Assembly: GCF_000308455.1 (NCBI RefSeq) | Contig: NZ_BAFP01000099.1 | Location: 1 to 64,000, forward strand | Source: Nocardia abscessus NBRC 100374 | GTDB lineage: Bacteria > Actinomycetota > Actinomycetes > Mycobacteriales > Mycobacteriaceae | DNA length: 64,000 nt | Direction of reading: 5' to 3' | Shown: piece by piece, positions 9,686 through 18,850 of the stretch | Numbering within the stretch: position 1 is the stretch's first letter | How the letters are laid out: every line of letters begins with the position of its first letter | Position numbers and translations under genes: made by a program | The notes under the pieces: model-generated | The model's database searches: none | The model's input: only the letters and a program-made list of their open reading frames with translations | What the model was told of the DNA's origin: nothing

Positions 9686-10372
9686 GTGAAGGATCTGGTC
9701 GACACCACGGAGATGTATCTCCGTACCATCTACGACCTCGAGGAGGAGGGCGTGGTGCCCCTGCGCGCCCGAATCGCCGAGCGCCTCGAACAGAGCGGCC
9801 CCACCGTCAGCCAGACCGTCGCGCGGATGGAACGCGACGGTTTGCTGCTGGTCGCCGGAGACCGTCATCTGGAGCTGACCGAGAAGGGGCGCAGCATGGC
9901 CGTCGCGGTCATGCGCAAGCACCGGCTGGCCGAACGGCTGCTCGTCGACATCATCGGTCTCGACTGGCAGAACGTGCACGCCGAAGCCTGTCGCTGGGAG
10001 CACGTGATGAGCGAGGACGTCGAGCGCCGTCTGGTCGAAGTGCTCAACCACCCCACCACCTCCCCCTACGGCAACCCCATTCCCGGCCTGGACGAGCTGG
10101 GCATCATCCCGCCCGCCGCCGCCGACGAGAAACTGCTGCGCCTGTCCGATCTGCCCCAGGGCCAACTGCACGCTGTCGTGGTGCGCAGGCTCGCCGAGCA
10201 CATCCAGACCGATCCGGAGGTGATCGGCCGCCTGCGGGAGGCGGGCGTGGTGCCCGACGCGCGCGTCACCGTGGAGACGAAGGCCGGTTCGGTCGTCATC
10301 ACCGTGCCCGGCCACGACGGTTTCGAATTGCCCGACGAGATGGCGCACGCCGTCCAAGTGAAGCTGGCTTGA
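9686..10372 (+). CDS. ideR: Iron-dependent regulator IdeR (DtxR family)
   Basis: A 228-aa iron-dependent repressor. The helix-turn-helix domain covers 1-72, the dimerisation domain about 73-140 and an SH3-like domain the C-terminus. The metal ligands fall at the positions known for DtxR/IdeR: Met10, Cys102, Glu105, His106 for the first site and His79, Glu83, His98 for the second. With Fe(II) bound it represses siderophore and iron uptake genes. GTG 9686 is the start. galE begins 3 bases after its stop, so they form an operon, as described for dtxR-galE in corynebacteria. Confidence 0.95.
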   Translation: MKDLVDTTEMYLRTIYDLEEEGVVPLRARIAERLEQSGPTVSQTVARMERDGLLLVAGDRHLELTEKGRSMAVAVMRKHRLAERLLVDIIGLDWQNVHAEACRWEHVMSEDVERRLVEVLNHPTTSPYGNPIPGLDELGIIPPAAADEKLLRLSDLPQGQLHAVVVRRLAEHIQTDPEVIGRLREAGVVPDARVTVETKAGSVVITVPGHDGFELPDEMAHAVQVKLA

Positions 10373-10375
10373 TAC

Positions 10376-11356
10376 GTGAAACTTCTGGTCACAGGTGGCG
10401 CGGGCTACGTCGGTGGCGTGTGCGCACAGGTTCTGCTGGAAGCCGGCCACGAGGTGGTCGTGCTCGATGATCTGTCCACCGGCAATGCCGACGGCGTCCC
10501 TTCCGCCGCCCGGTTCGTCGAGGGAGACATCGCGGTGGCCGCGCCCGAGCTGCTGGCCGCCGAAACCTTTGACGGTGTCCTGCATTTCGCGGCGCAGTCG
10601 CTGGTGGGCGAGTCGGTGCAGCAGCCGGAGAAGTACTGGCACGGCAATGTCGTGAAGACGTTCGAACTGCTGGAGGCGATGCGGCGCGCGGGAACGCCGC
10701 GCCTGGTATTCTCCTCCACCGCGGCGGTGTACGGGGAGCCGGAGCAGGTGCCGATCACCGAGGACGCCCCGACCCGTCCGACCAACCCCTACGGCGCGTC
10801 GAAACTGGCCATCGACCACGCCATCACCTCGTACGCGGTCGCCCACGGGCTCGCGGCGACCAGTCTGCGGTACTTCAACGTCGCAGGCGCCTACGGTGGT
10901 CTCGGCGAGAACCGAGTGGTGGAAACGCATCTCATCCCACTGGTGCTGCAGGTCGCGGCCGGGCATCGCAAGGCGATCTCGGTCTTCGGCACCGATTGGC
11001 CCACGCACGACGGCACCGCAGTCCGTGACTACATCCACATCCGCGACCTCGCGCAGGCCCATCTGCTGGCCCTGGCGACCGCGGAAGCCGGCACCCATCG
11101 GATCTACAACCTCGGCAGCGGCACCGGCTTCTCCGTGCGCGAAGTAATCTCGGCCTGCGAGCGAGTCACCGGCCTGCCGATCACCGTGCAGGACGCTCCC
11201 CGCCGCCCCGGCGACCCGGCGACCCTGATCGCGTCCAGTGCGCGCGCCATCGCCGAACTGGACTGGCGTCCCGAGCACAACGACCTCGACGAAATCGTCA
11301 CCGACGCCTGGGATTTCCTCCAGTCGCTCGGGCCGCGCGCACACAGCGCGAAATAA
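10376..11356 (+). CDS. galE: UDP-glucose 4-epimerase
   Basis: A 326-aa extended short-chain dehydrogenase/reductase. The NAD-binding GGAGYVG is at residues 7-13, the catalytic Tyr-x3-Lys (YGASK) at about 139-143 and the FSSTAAVYG serine/threonine strand before it. It interconverts UDP-glucose and UDP-galactose, feeding arabinogalactan and other cell-wall galactan in Mycobacteriales. GTG 10376 lies 3 bases after the ideR stop, implying co-transcription. No IdeR box was recognised between them. Confidence 0.93.
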   Translation: MKLLVTGGAGYVGGVCAQVLLEAGHEVVVLDDLSTGNADGVPSAARFVEGDIAVAAPELLAAETFDGVLHFAAQSLVGESVQQPEKYWHGNVVKTFELLEAMRRAGTPRLVFSSTAAVYGEPEQVPITEDAPTRPTNPYGASKLAIDHAITSYAVAHGLAATSLRYFNVAGAYGGLGENRVVETHLIPLVLQVAAGHRKAISVFGTDWPTHDGTAVRDYIHIRDLAQAHLLALATAEAGTHRIYNLGSGTGFSVREVISACERVTGLPITVQDAPRRPGDPATLIASSARAIAELDWRPEHNDLDEIVTDAWDFLQSLGPRAHSAK

Positions 11357-11547
11357 CCGGCTCCGCAGCGCCTTGGTCGGCCACTCGCCGGCTCGGGCCG
11401 ACCCGCCCGCACCGGCCCACCGACGTGGAGACCGCCACCGGATGGTGTAGCCGGACGAAGCAGTGCGCGCCCCGGAATCGCCGGAGCTGAGTACAGGTCC
11501 ATCGGGCTGCGCGCCGCCGGGGCGGTCACCTGCCCTAGGTTCCGGTT

Positions 11548-12906
11548 TCACGACGCCGACCAATCGAGGTCGACACCGAGGCCCGCGGCGGTGCGGTAGC
11601 CGCTGTGCGCGAGGCGACGCAACTGTTCCGGACGCATGCCCAGGCGCAGCGAGGTATCGAGCAGCATCGCCATCGGATGTCCCGGATCCGCCTCCAACGC
11701 GGCCTCCAGCGCGATGCCCGCCAGCGGTCCGTCGCCGCGGACGTAGGCGCTGTAGCCGAGCAGGGCGGCGGCTTCGGCGCGATCGGTACCGGACAGAGCG
11801 CGGGTCAGCGCGGCCCACACCGCCTCGGCCGCGTCGGCGTGATCGCCGACCGCCAGCGCGAACATCGTGTCCCGTACGGCTCGATCACGAAGAGCGACAA
11901 CTATTTTGGCGAACTCGGGAGCGAGCGGAGCGGCGCCCGACGCGGTGTTGGCGATCTGCCACAGCACGTAGTCGAGCGCTTGCCTGCTGTATCCGATCGC
12001 ATCACCGCGCCGCGCGGCACGCGCGGCACGCTCACGGGCTTGGGCGAGCGCGTCCTCCATGTGCGCGGCCACCTCGGCGCGAGCGAGGGGATCCAGTGCG
12101 ACCAGAGCGGTGAGCTCGGAACGCGAACCACGGATCGGCCTGCCGTCGAGCACGTGGGTCAGTGCCACCAGGGAGGCGGCCGGATCCCGGAGCACCCCGC
12201 GTCGCTCCGGTCCCGCCAACGCCCACCAACGCTGTCCAGCGGCGATCGCACGCACCGCCCATACCCCGCCGAGCGCGATGTCCCCGGCGGCCAACCGCCT
12301 GCCGAGCGAACCGACCAGCACGTCGAATCGCCCGCCCGCGCAGCCGTGCCGGTCGGCGCCTGCCTCCGGTTCCACGGCGCGATCGTCGACGACGACCGCC
12401 AGCACCTCGGCCGCCTCGTCATGGGCGCAGATCCGCGCGACCGCGGCGGCCAGTGTCGCGCCTCGCACGCGCCTGCCGCCGGGCGAATCCAGATCGAACC
12501 GCACCACCGCGTCGACTATCGCCCCGTCGGCAGTCCCGGGCCGCAACACGCACACGACCACCGATCGTTCCGGAGTGAATCCCAGCATCGCGGGCACGGC
12601 AGCGATCAGCTCTCCTGGATCATCGACGCGCACCGCGTGATCCGGCGTGCCCCGGAACGGCGGAGGATCGTCGCGACACCGGGCATGCCGAGCCGGTCCT
12701 TCCGTATTTCCCGAGCTCGGCTCGCCCTTGATCGAGTACGGAGCCGGTCTTCGCGCGGCGACGCCGGGCTGGATTCGCCCCGCGGCCTCGGTAGCGCGGC
12801 CGGACGCGCGATTACCGCGGTGGCACAGCCGGGATGCGTCGTGCTTGCCTGCACACCCGTCATCGACCGGTTCGGGGGTGGAAAACGGAGTCGCGGAAGT
12901 GGTCAT
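11548..12906 (-). CDS. DUF4192 family protein
   Basis: A protein of up to 452 aa. The conserved part begins about residue 90 with VDDPGELIAAVPAMLGFTP, typical of DUF4192, an actinobacterial family of unknown function, followed by a strand VVVCVLRPG and a helical C-terminal half rich in Ala and Arg. The first 85 residues are Pro/Arg/Gly-rich and have no family look, so the true start may be a GTG near 12630 rather than ATG 12906. The gene lies alone between galE (convergent) and a lipoprotein gene. Confidence 0.7.
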   Translation of the reverse strand: MTTSATPFSTPEPVDDGCAGKHDASRLCHRGNRASGRATEAAGRIQPGVAARRPAPYSIKGEPSSGNTEGPARHARCRDDPPPFRGTPDHAVRVDDPGELIAAVPAMLGFTPERSVVVCVLRPGTADGAIVDAVVRFDLDSPGGRRVRGATLAAAVARICAHDEAAEVLAVVVDDRAVEPEAGADRHGCAGGRFDVLVGSLGRRLAAGDIALGGVWAVRAIAAGQRWWALAGPERRGVLRDPAASLVALTHVLDGRPIRGSRSELTALVALDPLARAEVAAHMEDALAQARERAARAARRGDAIGYSRQALDYVLWQIANTASGAAPLAPEFAKIVVALRDRAVRDTMFALAVGDHADAAEAVWAALTRALSGTDRAEAAALLGYSAYVRGDGPLAGIALEAALEADPGHPMAMLLDTSLRLGMRPEQLRRLAHSGYRTAAGLGVDLDWSAS

Positions 12907-13079
12907 GCCTCGACCATGCGGCTCGGCGGTCTCCGCCCTCCGACACCGACCTGGCGATTCGTCGGGCCTGGGGAATTCGCTTCGCGCTGTGCACGACTCG
13001 CCCCGCAGGTCTCTCGCTTCGCGATCCGTGTCGGTCGCCCCTGCTACGGTGCCGCCGGGGCCCGCCGTCTCTCCCGCGT

Positions 13080-13784
13080 TTATCTCTCCCGTACTTTGCG
13101 AACGGCGGTCGCGAACAGCGCATCCAATGCCGTGCTATCCGGTTCGCCCTCGGCGAACGACATGTAGGTCACCGTGATTCGCACGTCGCCGATCTGCCCG
13201 ACATGGGTGTGCATGGACTGGGTCAATCCGGCGCCCCCGGACTCGGGCCGCACGGTCCTGCGCAACGAGAGGGCATCGTCGGCGTCGATCGGCGGTGGCG
13301 AATCGAGTTCGGTCGTCACGGTCGTGGTGGCGCCCGCCCGGCTCACCCGCACCGACCCGCACTGCTGCGTCCTGGCGCGCAGCGACGTCAAGGGCTCGCC
13401 GGTGCGGGTCAATTCGACGGTCAGAGTGGCGCGCGTGGCGTCGTCCGTGCCGACCGCCATCGCCGTGCGATCGGGTCCGAAATCCTGGTGCGGCGGCACA
13501 CACCGGCTGGGCTGCACGTGGGCGCCGCGGCCCATCCCGTCCAGATCGCCCGCCGCCTGGGCCACCGCCTCCTGGGGCAGCATCACCGCCGCGTAGGGCG
13601 GGGGGAACTGGGCCGGATCCGGCAGTAGCGTCGGTAGTTCGGCGCTCACGTGCCGGGTCACCGTGGTCGGCGCCGGCGTGGCCGGGCGCCCCGGCACCGT
13701 CGACCCGCATCCTGCGAGCAGCACCGCGCAGGCGACGGGCACCACACAGCCCAGCCGCATGCGCGTCGAATCCGCCACGGTCAC
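13080..13784 (-). CDS. Secreted lipoprotein of Mycobacteriales, function unknown
   Basis: A 234-aa lipoprotein: a short Arg-containing N-terminus, a hydrophobic stretch VVPVACAVLLAGC with a lipobox, then a Thr/Pro-rich linker and a compact domain with two Cys (SRCVPPH and QQCGSV) that could form a disulfide. The layout resembles DUF5642/PknH-C-like sensor lipoproteins; that assignment is tentative. Start candidates are GTG 13784, GTG 13778 and ATG 13760; all keep the signal peptide. It is divergent from the PAC2 gene. Confidence 0.65.
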   Translation of the reverse strand: MTVADSTRMRLGCVVPVACAVLLAGCGSTVPGRPATPAPTTVTRHVSAELPTLLPDPAQFPPPYAAVMLPQEAVAQAAGDLDGMGRGAHVQPSRCVPPHQDFGPDRTAMAVGTDDATRATLTVELTRTGEPLTSLRARTQQCGSVRVSRAGATTTVTTELDSPPPIDADDALSLRRTVRPESGGAGLTQSMHTHVGQIGDVRITVTYMSFAEGEPDSTALDALFATAVRKVRER

Positions 13785-14062
13785 ACACCCACTGTGCCAA
13801 ACTCCCCGTGCCCAGCCGGTGATGCCACGCCGCCGAGCCGGGAATGCACAGGCCGCCGATGCTGTTGGCTCGGAGTATGGGTCGGTGTCCGGCCGTGCGC
13901 GATGACCGCCATCGACATGGGGGACAATGGACGGTGGTCCCCGGTTCGGACGACTGCTCGTCGCACGCCACCACCAGGGGTGGCGAACGACCGGGCAGCC
14001 AACCACACTGGCGCGTGCGGTGCGCGTCCGGGCCGCAGGAACCGCGCAGGAAGGAGTACGCG

Positions 14063-15007
14063 ATGGACTACGAGTCGCGAATGTACGAATTGGAGTTCCC
14101 CGCTCCGCAGCTGTCATCCGCAGACGGCGCGGGCCCGGTCCTGGTACACGGACTGGAAGGTTTCACCGACGCCGGGCACGCGGTGCGCCTGGCGACAACG
14201 CACCTGCGCGAGAGCCTCGAGAGCGAACTGGTCGCCTCGTTCGCCGTGGACGAGCTGCTGGACTACCGATCGCGGCGTCCGCTCATGACGTTCAAGACCG
14301 ATCACTTCTCCGAGTACGCCGAACCGGAACTCAATCTCTGGGCGTTGCGCGACACCGCGGGGACCCCGTTCCTGTTGCTCGCGGGTCTGGAGCCCGACCT
14401 ACGCTGGGAGAAGTTCACGACCGCGGTCCGCTTGCTCGCCGAACAGCTCGGCGTGCGCCGCAGCATCGGGTTGAGCGCCATTCCGATGGCGATTCCGCAC
14501 ACCCGCCCGCTCGGCGTGACCGCGCATTCCTCCGACCGCGACCTGATCTCCGATCATCAGCGGTGGCCGGGTGAGCTCCAGGTACCGGGCAGCGCGTCGT
14601 CGCTGCTGGAATTCCGCATGGCGCAGCACGGTCACGAGTCGGTCGGCTTCTCGGTGCACGTCCCGCACTACCTGGCGCAGACCGCGTACCCGGAAGCCGC
14701 GCAAACGCTGTTGGAGAACGTCGCCGACAACGCGGGCTTGGAGTTCCCGCTGGCCGCGCTCGGCGAGGCCGCCGCACGAGTGCGCGAGCAGGTCAACGAG
14801 CACATCGCGGGCAACGCCGAGGTGGAGACCGTGGTGCATGCCCTGGAGCGGCAGTACGACAGTTTCGTCACCGCGCAGGAGCGGCAGTCGAGCCTGCTGG
14901 TCGGCGACGGCGAGCTGCCCAGTGGCGACGAACTGGGCGCCGAGTTCGAGCGATTCCTCGCCGAGCAGGGCCGCTTGAACGGCGACGACGAGGGCGAGCA
15001 GGACTGA
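14063..15007 (+). CDS. PAC2 family protein (Rv2714-like)
   Basis: A 314-aa protein of the PAC2 family, named for the proteasome assembly chaperone 2 fold. The N-terminal strand GPVLVHGLEGFTDAG and the later GLSAIPMAIPHTRP segment are family hallmarks; the C-terminal third is helical and charged. The M. tuberculosis counterpart Rv2714 sits in the same sigB-ideR neighbourhood; bacterial function is unknown. ATG 14063 has AAGGAG at 14050-14055. A helicase gene follows after 57 bases. Confidence 0.88.
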   Translation: MDYESRMYELEFPAPQLSSADGAGPVLVHGLEGFTDAGHAVRLATTHLRESLESELVASFAVDELLDYRSRRPLMTFKTDHFSEYAEPELNLWALRDTAGTPFLLLAGLEPDLRWEKFTTAVRLLAEQLGVRRSIGLSAIPMAIPHTRPLGVTAHSSDRDLISDHQRWPGELQVPGSASSLLEFRMAQHGHESVGFSVHVPHYLAQTAYPEAAQTLLENVADNAGLEFPLAALGEAAARVREQVNEHIAGNAEVETVVHALERQYDSFVTAQERQSSLLVGDGELPSGDELGAEFERFLAEQGRLNGDDEGEQD

Positions 15008-15064
15008 TTCGGCGGCGGTCGGGTCCCCGATCGCCCCTGCGCGCGAGGCCGTAGGGTGGTCGGA

Positions 15065-17563
15065 GTGGATCTGACCGAACTGCTCGACATCCCGGGAACC
15101 GACGCCGACGCGCTGTACGAGTCGTTCGGGATGTGGGCCGCCGAGCAGGGCACCCCGCTCTACCCGGCGCAGGACGAGGCGCTGCTCGAGCTGGCATCCG
15201 GTTCCAACGTCATCCTCGCCACCCCGACCGGTTCCGGAAAGTCGCTGGTCGCCGTCGGCGCACATCTGTTCGCCCTCAGCCAGGGGCTGCGCACCTACTA
15301 CACCGCCCCGATCAAGGCGCTGGTGAGCGAGAAATTCTTCGCTCTCTGCGAGGTGTTCGGGGCCGAGCGCGTCGGTATGGTCACCGGCGACGCCGCGGTG
15401 AACCCGGAGGCGCCGATCATCTGCGCGACCGCGGAGATCCTGGCCAATCTGGCGCTGCGCGAGGGCGCGGACGCCGACGTGGGCCAGGTCGTGATGGACG
15501 AGTTCCACTTCTACGCCGACCCCGATCGCGGCTGGGCATGGCAGGTCCCGTTGCTCGAACTGTCCCGCGCGCAGTTCCTGCTCATGTCGGCCACACTCGG
15601 CGAAGTCGACTTCTTCGCACGCGACCTGAAGCGCCGGACCGGCCGCTCCACCGCGGTCGTCGCGGGCACCGAGCGCCCGGTGCCGCTGACCTTCTCCTAC
15701 GCCCGCACCCCGATCACCGAGACCCTCGAAGAACTCGTCACCACCCACCAGGCCCCGGTGTACGTCGTGCACTTCACCCAGGCCGCCGCCCTCGAGCGCG
15801 CGCAGGCGCTGACCAGCGTGAACTTCGCCACGCGTGCGGAGAAGGACGCGATCGCCGACGCGCTTGGCGGGTTCCGGTTCGCCGCCGGATTCGGCAAGAC
15901 CCTGTCCCGGCTGATCCGGCACGGCATCGGGGTGCATCACGCGGGCATGCTGCCGAAGTACCGGCGCCTGGTGGAGCGCCTCGCCCAGGACGGCCTGTTG
16001 AAGGTGGTGTGCGGCACCGACACCCTCGGCGTCGGCATCAACGTCCCCATCCGCACGGTGCTGCTCACCGGCCTGACCAAGTTCGACGGCGTGCGCACCC
16101 GCAGGCTCAAGGCCAGGGAGTTCCACCAGATCGCGGGCCGAGCCGGCCGGGCGGGTTACGACACCATGGGCACCGTCGTCGTGCAGGCCCCCGAACACGA
16201 GGTGGAGAACACCCGTTTGCTGGCCAAGGCGGGCGACGATCCCAAGAAGCAGCGCAAGGTGCAGCGGCGCAAACCGCCGGAAGGCTTCGTCTCCTGGAGC
16301 GAGGAGACTTTCGACCGCTTGGTCGCCGCGCAGCCGGAGCCGATGGTGTCGCGCTTCACGGTCACCAACGCCATGCTGCTGAACGTGATCGCCCGGCCGG
16401 GCAACTGCTTCACCGCCATGCGTCACCTGCTCGAGGACAACCACGAGCCGCGCCCGGCCCAGCGCAGGCACATCCTGCGCGCCATCCGGCTCTATCGCGC
16501 GCTGCGCGACGCCGGGGTGGTGCAGCAACTGCCGGAACCGGACGAGCAGGGCCGCCGTGCCCGCCTGACCGTCGACCTGCAGCGCGACTTCGCCCTCGAC
16601 CAGCCGCTGTCGCCGTTCGCACTGGCCGCACTGGACCTGCTGGACAAAACGTCCCCGAGTTATACCCTCGACGTGGTGTCGCTCATCGAATCCACGTTGG
16701 AGGACCCGCGCCAGCTGCTGATGGCCCAGCAGCACAAGGCGCGCGGCGCGGCGATCGCGGAGATGAAGGCCGACGGCATCGAGTACGACGAGCGGATGGA
16801 GCTGCTCGAAGAGGTGACCTGGCCCAAGCCGCTGGCCGAGCTGATCGAACCGGCCTACGAGACCTATCGCGCCGGGCACCCGTGGGTGTCGGAGTTCGCG
16901 CCCGCGCCCAAGTCCGTGGTGCGCGACATGATCGAGCGCGCCATGACCTTCGCGGAGCTGATCTCCTTCTACGAGCTGGCCCGCTCCGAGGGCGTGGTGC
17001 TGCGCTACCTCGCCGACGCCTACCGCGCGCTTCGGCGCACGGTGCCCGAGTCGGCGCGCACCGAGGACCTCGACGACATCACCGAATGGCTCGGCGAGCT
17101 TGTCCGCCAAGTGGATTCGAGCCTGCTCGACGAGTGGGAGCAACTGACCAACCCGGGCGCGGAGAGCGACGCCGACCAGGTCGCCTTCGGCGCGGAGACG
17201 GTGCGCCCGATCTCCGCCAACGAGCGCGCCTTCCGGGTGATGATCCGCAACGCGATGTTCCGCCGGGTCGAGCTGGCCGCGTTGCGGCGCTGGGACGATC
17301 TCGCCGAGCTCGGCCCCGGCCCCGACTGGGCGGCGGCGCTCGCGGACTACTACGCGGAGTACGAGCGGATCGGCACGGGCCCCGACGCCAGAGGCCCGCA
17401 GCTGTTCCAGGTGGAGCGAAGACCCGGATTCTGGCAGGTGCGGCAGGTGCTGGACGACCCGGCAGGCGACCACGGCTGGTCGATCGTCGGGGTGGTCGAT
17501 CTCGCCGAGTCCGACGCCGCGGGCGAGGTCGTCTTCGACGACGTCACGGTGTCCGCAGGCTGA
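15065..17563 (+). CDS. Ski2-like DEAD/DEAH-box helicase with DUF3516 C-terminus
   Basis: A protein of about 832 aa. Walker A TPTGSGKS is at about residue 57, the Walker B box reads DEFH in VVMDEFHFYADP, motif III is SATLG, and GRAGRAGYDT gives motif VI. After the helicase core (about 1-400) the C-terminal 400 residues match the actinobacterial DUF3516 layout. It is an ATP-dependent RNA/DNA helicase of the Ski2/Mtr4 type; the substrate is unknown. GTG 15065 gives MDLTELLDI; GTG 15056 is an in-frame alternative. Confidence 0.87.
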   Translation: MDLTELLDIPGTDADALYESFGMWAAEQGTPLYPAQDEALLELASGSNVILATPTGSGKSLVAVGAHLFALSQGLRTYYTAPIKALVSEKFFALCEVFGAERVGMVTGDAAVNPEAPIICATAEILANLALREGADADVGQVVMDEFHFYADPDRGWAWQVPLLELSRAQFLLMSATLGEVDFFARDLKRRTGRSTAVVAGTERPVPLTFSYARTPITETLEELVTTHQAPVYVVHFTQAAALERAQALTSVNFATRAEKDAIADALGGFRFAAGFGKTLSRLIRHGIGVHHAGMLPKYRRLVERLAQDGLLKVVCGTDTLGVGINVPIRTVLLTGLTKFDGVRTRRLKAREFHQIAGRAGRAGYDTMGTVVVQAPEHEVENTRLLAKAGDDPKKQRKVQRRKPPEGFVSWSEETFDRLVAAQPEPMVSRFTVTNAMLLNVIARPGNCFTAMRHLLEDNHEPRPAQRRHILRAIRLYRALRDAGVVQQLPEPDEQGRRARLTVDLQRDFALDQPLSPFALAALDLLDKTSPSYTLDVVSLIESTLEDPRQLLMAQQHKARGAAIAEMKADGIEYDERMELLEEVTWPKPLAELIEPAYETYRAGHPWVSEFAPAPKSVVRDMIERAMTFAELISFYELARSEGVVLRYLADAYRALRRTVPESARTEDLDDITEWLGELVRQVDSSLLDEWEQLTNPGAESDADQVAFGAETVRPISANERAFRVMIRNAMFRRVELAALRRWDDLAELGPGPDWAAALADYYAEYERIGTGPDARGPQLFQVERRPGFWQVRQVLDDPAGDHGWSIVGVVDLAESDAAGEVVFDDVTVSAG

Positions 17564-17726
17564 GCCCGCACCACCTGACTGTCCCGCATCAACGCAGGTC
17601 AGCAGCATCGTCGTGAGAGAAGGTCAGGGTCGCGCGACCTCGTGGCGAACCCAGGTTTGGACGGATTCGTTTCTGGGTACGGGCCGCTGATACTCTCTCC
17701 CCCGCTGCCCAAGCGAAAGATCAACT

Positions 17727-18842
17727 ATGCCCGAATCGCCCTACCTTGTCATCCATCCCGAGCGTGTCCGCCGGAATTACCGCGCGCTCGACGCCGCCCT
17801 GTCCACCGGCAACGGCGCCGCGACGAGGATCCGTTTCGCCGTGAAGGCGAGCCCGGTGCCGGAGATCGTGCGCCTGCTCGACGAGGAGGGCGCGGAATTC
17901 GACGTCGCCAGCATCGGCGAGATCGAGCTGTGCCTCGGGCTGGGCGTGGCGCCGGACCGGTTGTGCTACGGCAACCCGATCAAGAAGGCCGCCCACATCG
18001 CCCGAGCCCATGCGCTGGGGGTGTGCCGGTTCGCTTTCGACACCGAGGACGACCTGCTGCGCATCGCCGAGCACGCACCCGGCTCCGAGGTGGAGTGCCG
18101 CTTCCTCGCCTCGGCGCCGGAGTCACGCACCCCGTTCGGCACGAAGTTCGGCTGCGCCCCGGGTGAGGCGTTCCGGTTGCTGGTCCGGGCCAGGGATCTC
18201 GGGCTCGTCGTCGCCGGACCGTACTTCCACGTCGGCTCCCAGCAGCTGGACCCCACCTCATGGCGGATCGGCATCGAACAGGCGGGCCGCATCGCGGAAG
18301 CCTTGGCGGACAAGGACATTCCGGTCAGCTCGGTGAACATCGGCGGTGGGCTGCCGATCTCCTATGCCGACCCGGCGCCCACGCTGGGCGAGATCGCCGC
18401 GGTGGTCAACCACGCGGCGGCCGAATTCCTTTCCGGGAACACCGGATTGGTCGTCGAACCGGGCCGGGCACTGGTCGGTTCGGCGGGCACGATCCACGCC
18501 GAGGTCGTCGGCGTCCGCATGGCGCCGGACGGCCGGCGCTGGGTGTATCTCGACATCGGCCGCTACAACGGAATGGCCGAGACCGAGAACGAGTACATCG
18601 CCTACCGGTTCGTCACCGACCGGGACGGCGACCCCGTCGACGAGGCGGTGGTGGCCGGTCCGACCTGCGACGGCGACGATGTACTGTATCAACGCACGCG
18701 AGTCCTCCTACCGACCACGTTGCGAGCCGGTGATCGCGTTCGAATCCTCGACACCGGCGCCTATACCGCGAGCTATTCGTCGGTGTCCTTCAATGGTTTT
18801 CCGCCCTTGACCGTTCATGTCTCGGGCGCTGAGCGAGAGTGA
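17727..18842 (+). CDS. PLP-dependent ornithine/lysine decarboxylase (fold III)
   Basis: A 371-aa alanine-racemase-fold decarboxylase. The PLP lysine is Lys40 in RFAVKASP, the glycine-rich phosphate loop is NIGGGLP, VVEPGRALVG follows, and CDGDDVL at about residue 313 supplies the active-site Cys and Asp of eukaryotic-type ornithine decarboxylases. It makes putrescine or cadaverine. The next gene is a SpeD-SpeE fusion whose start is within 10 bases of this stop, so the pair supplies both the diamine and the aminopropyl transfer for spermidine-type polyamine synthesis. Confidence 0.85.
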   Translation: MPESPYLVIHPERVRRNYRALDAALSTGNGAATRIRFAVKASPVPEIVRLLDEEGAEFDVASIGEIELCLGLGVAPDRLCYGNPIKKAAHIARAHALGVCRFAFDTEDDLLRIAEHAPGSEVECRFLASAPESRTPFGTKFGCAPGEAFRLLVRARDLGLVVAGPYFHVGSQQLDPTSWRIGIEQAGRIAEALADKDIPVSSVNIGGGLPISYADPAPTLGEIAAVVNHAAAEFLSGNTGLVVEPGRALVGSAGTIHAEVVGVRMAPDGRRWVYLDIGRYNGMAETENEYIAYRFVTDRDGDPVDEAVVAGPTCDGDDVLYQRTRVLLPTTLRAGDRVRILDTGAYTASYSSVSFNGFPPLTVHVSGAERE

Positions 18843-18850
18843 GTTTGCCC

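Noticed and set aside
18741..18765. GTTCGAATCC, resembling a tRNA T-loop
   Set aside because: It lies inside the decarboxylase gene and no cloverleaf can be formed around it.
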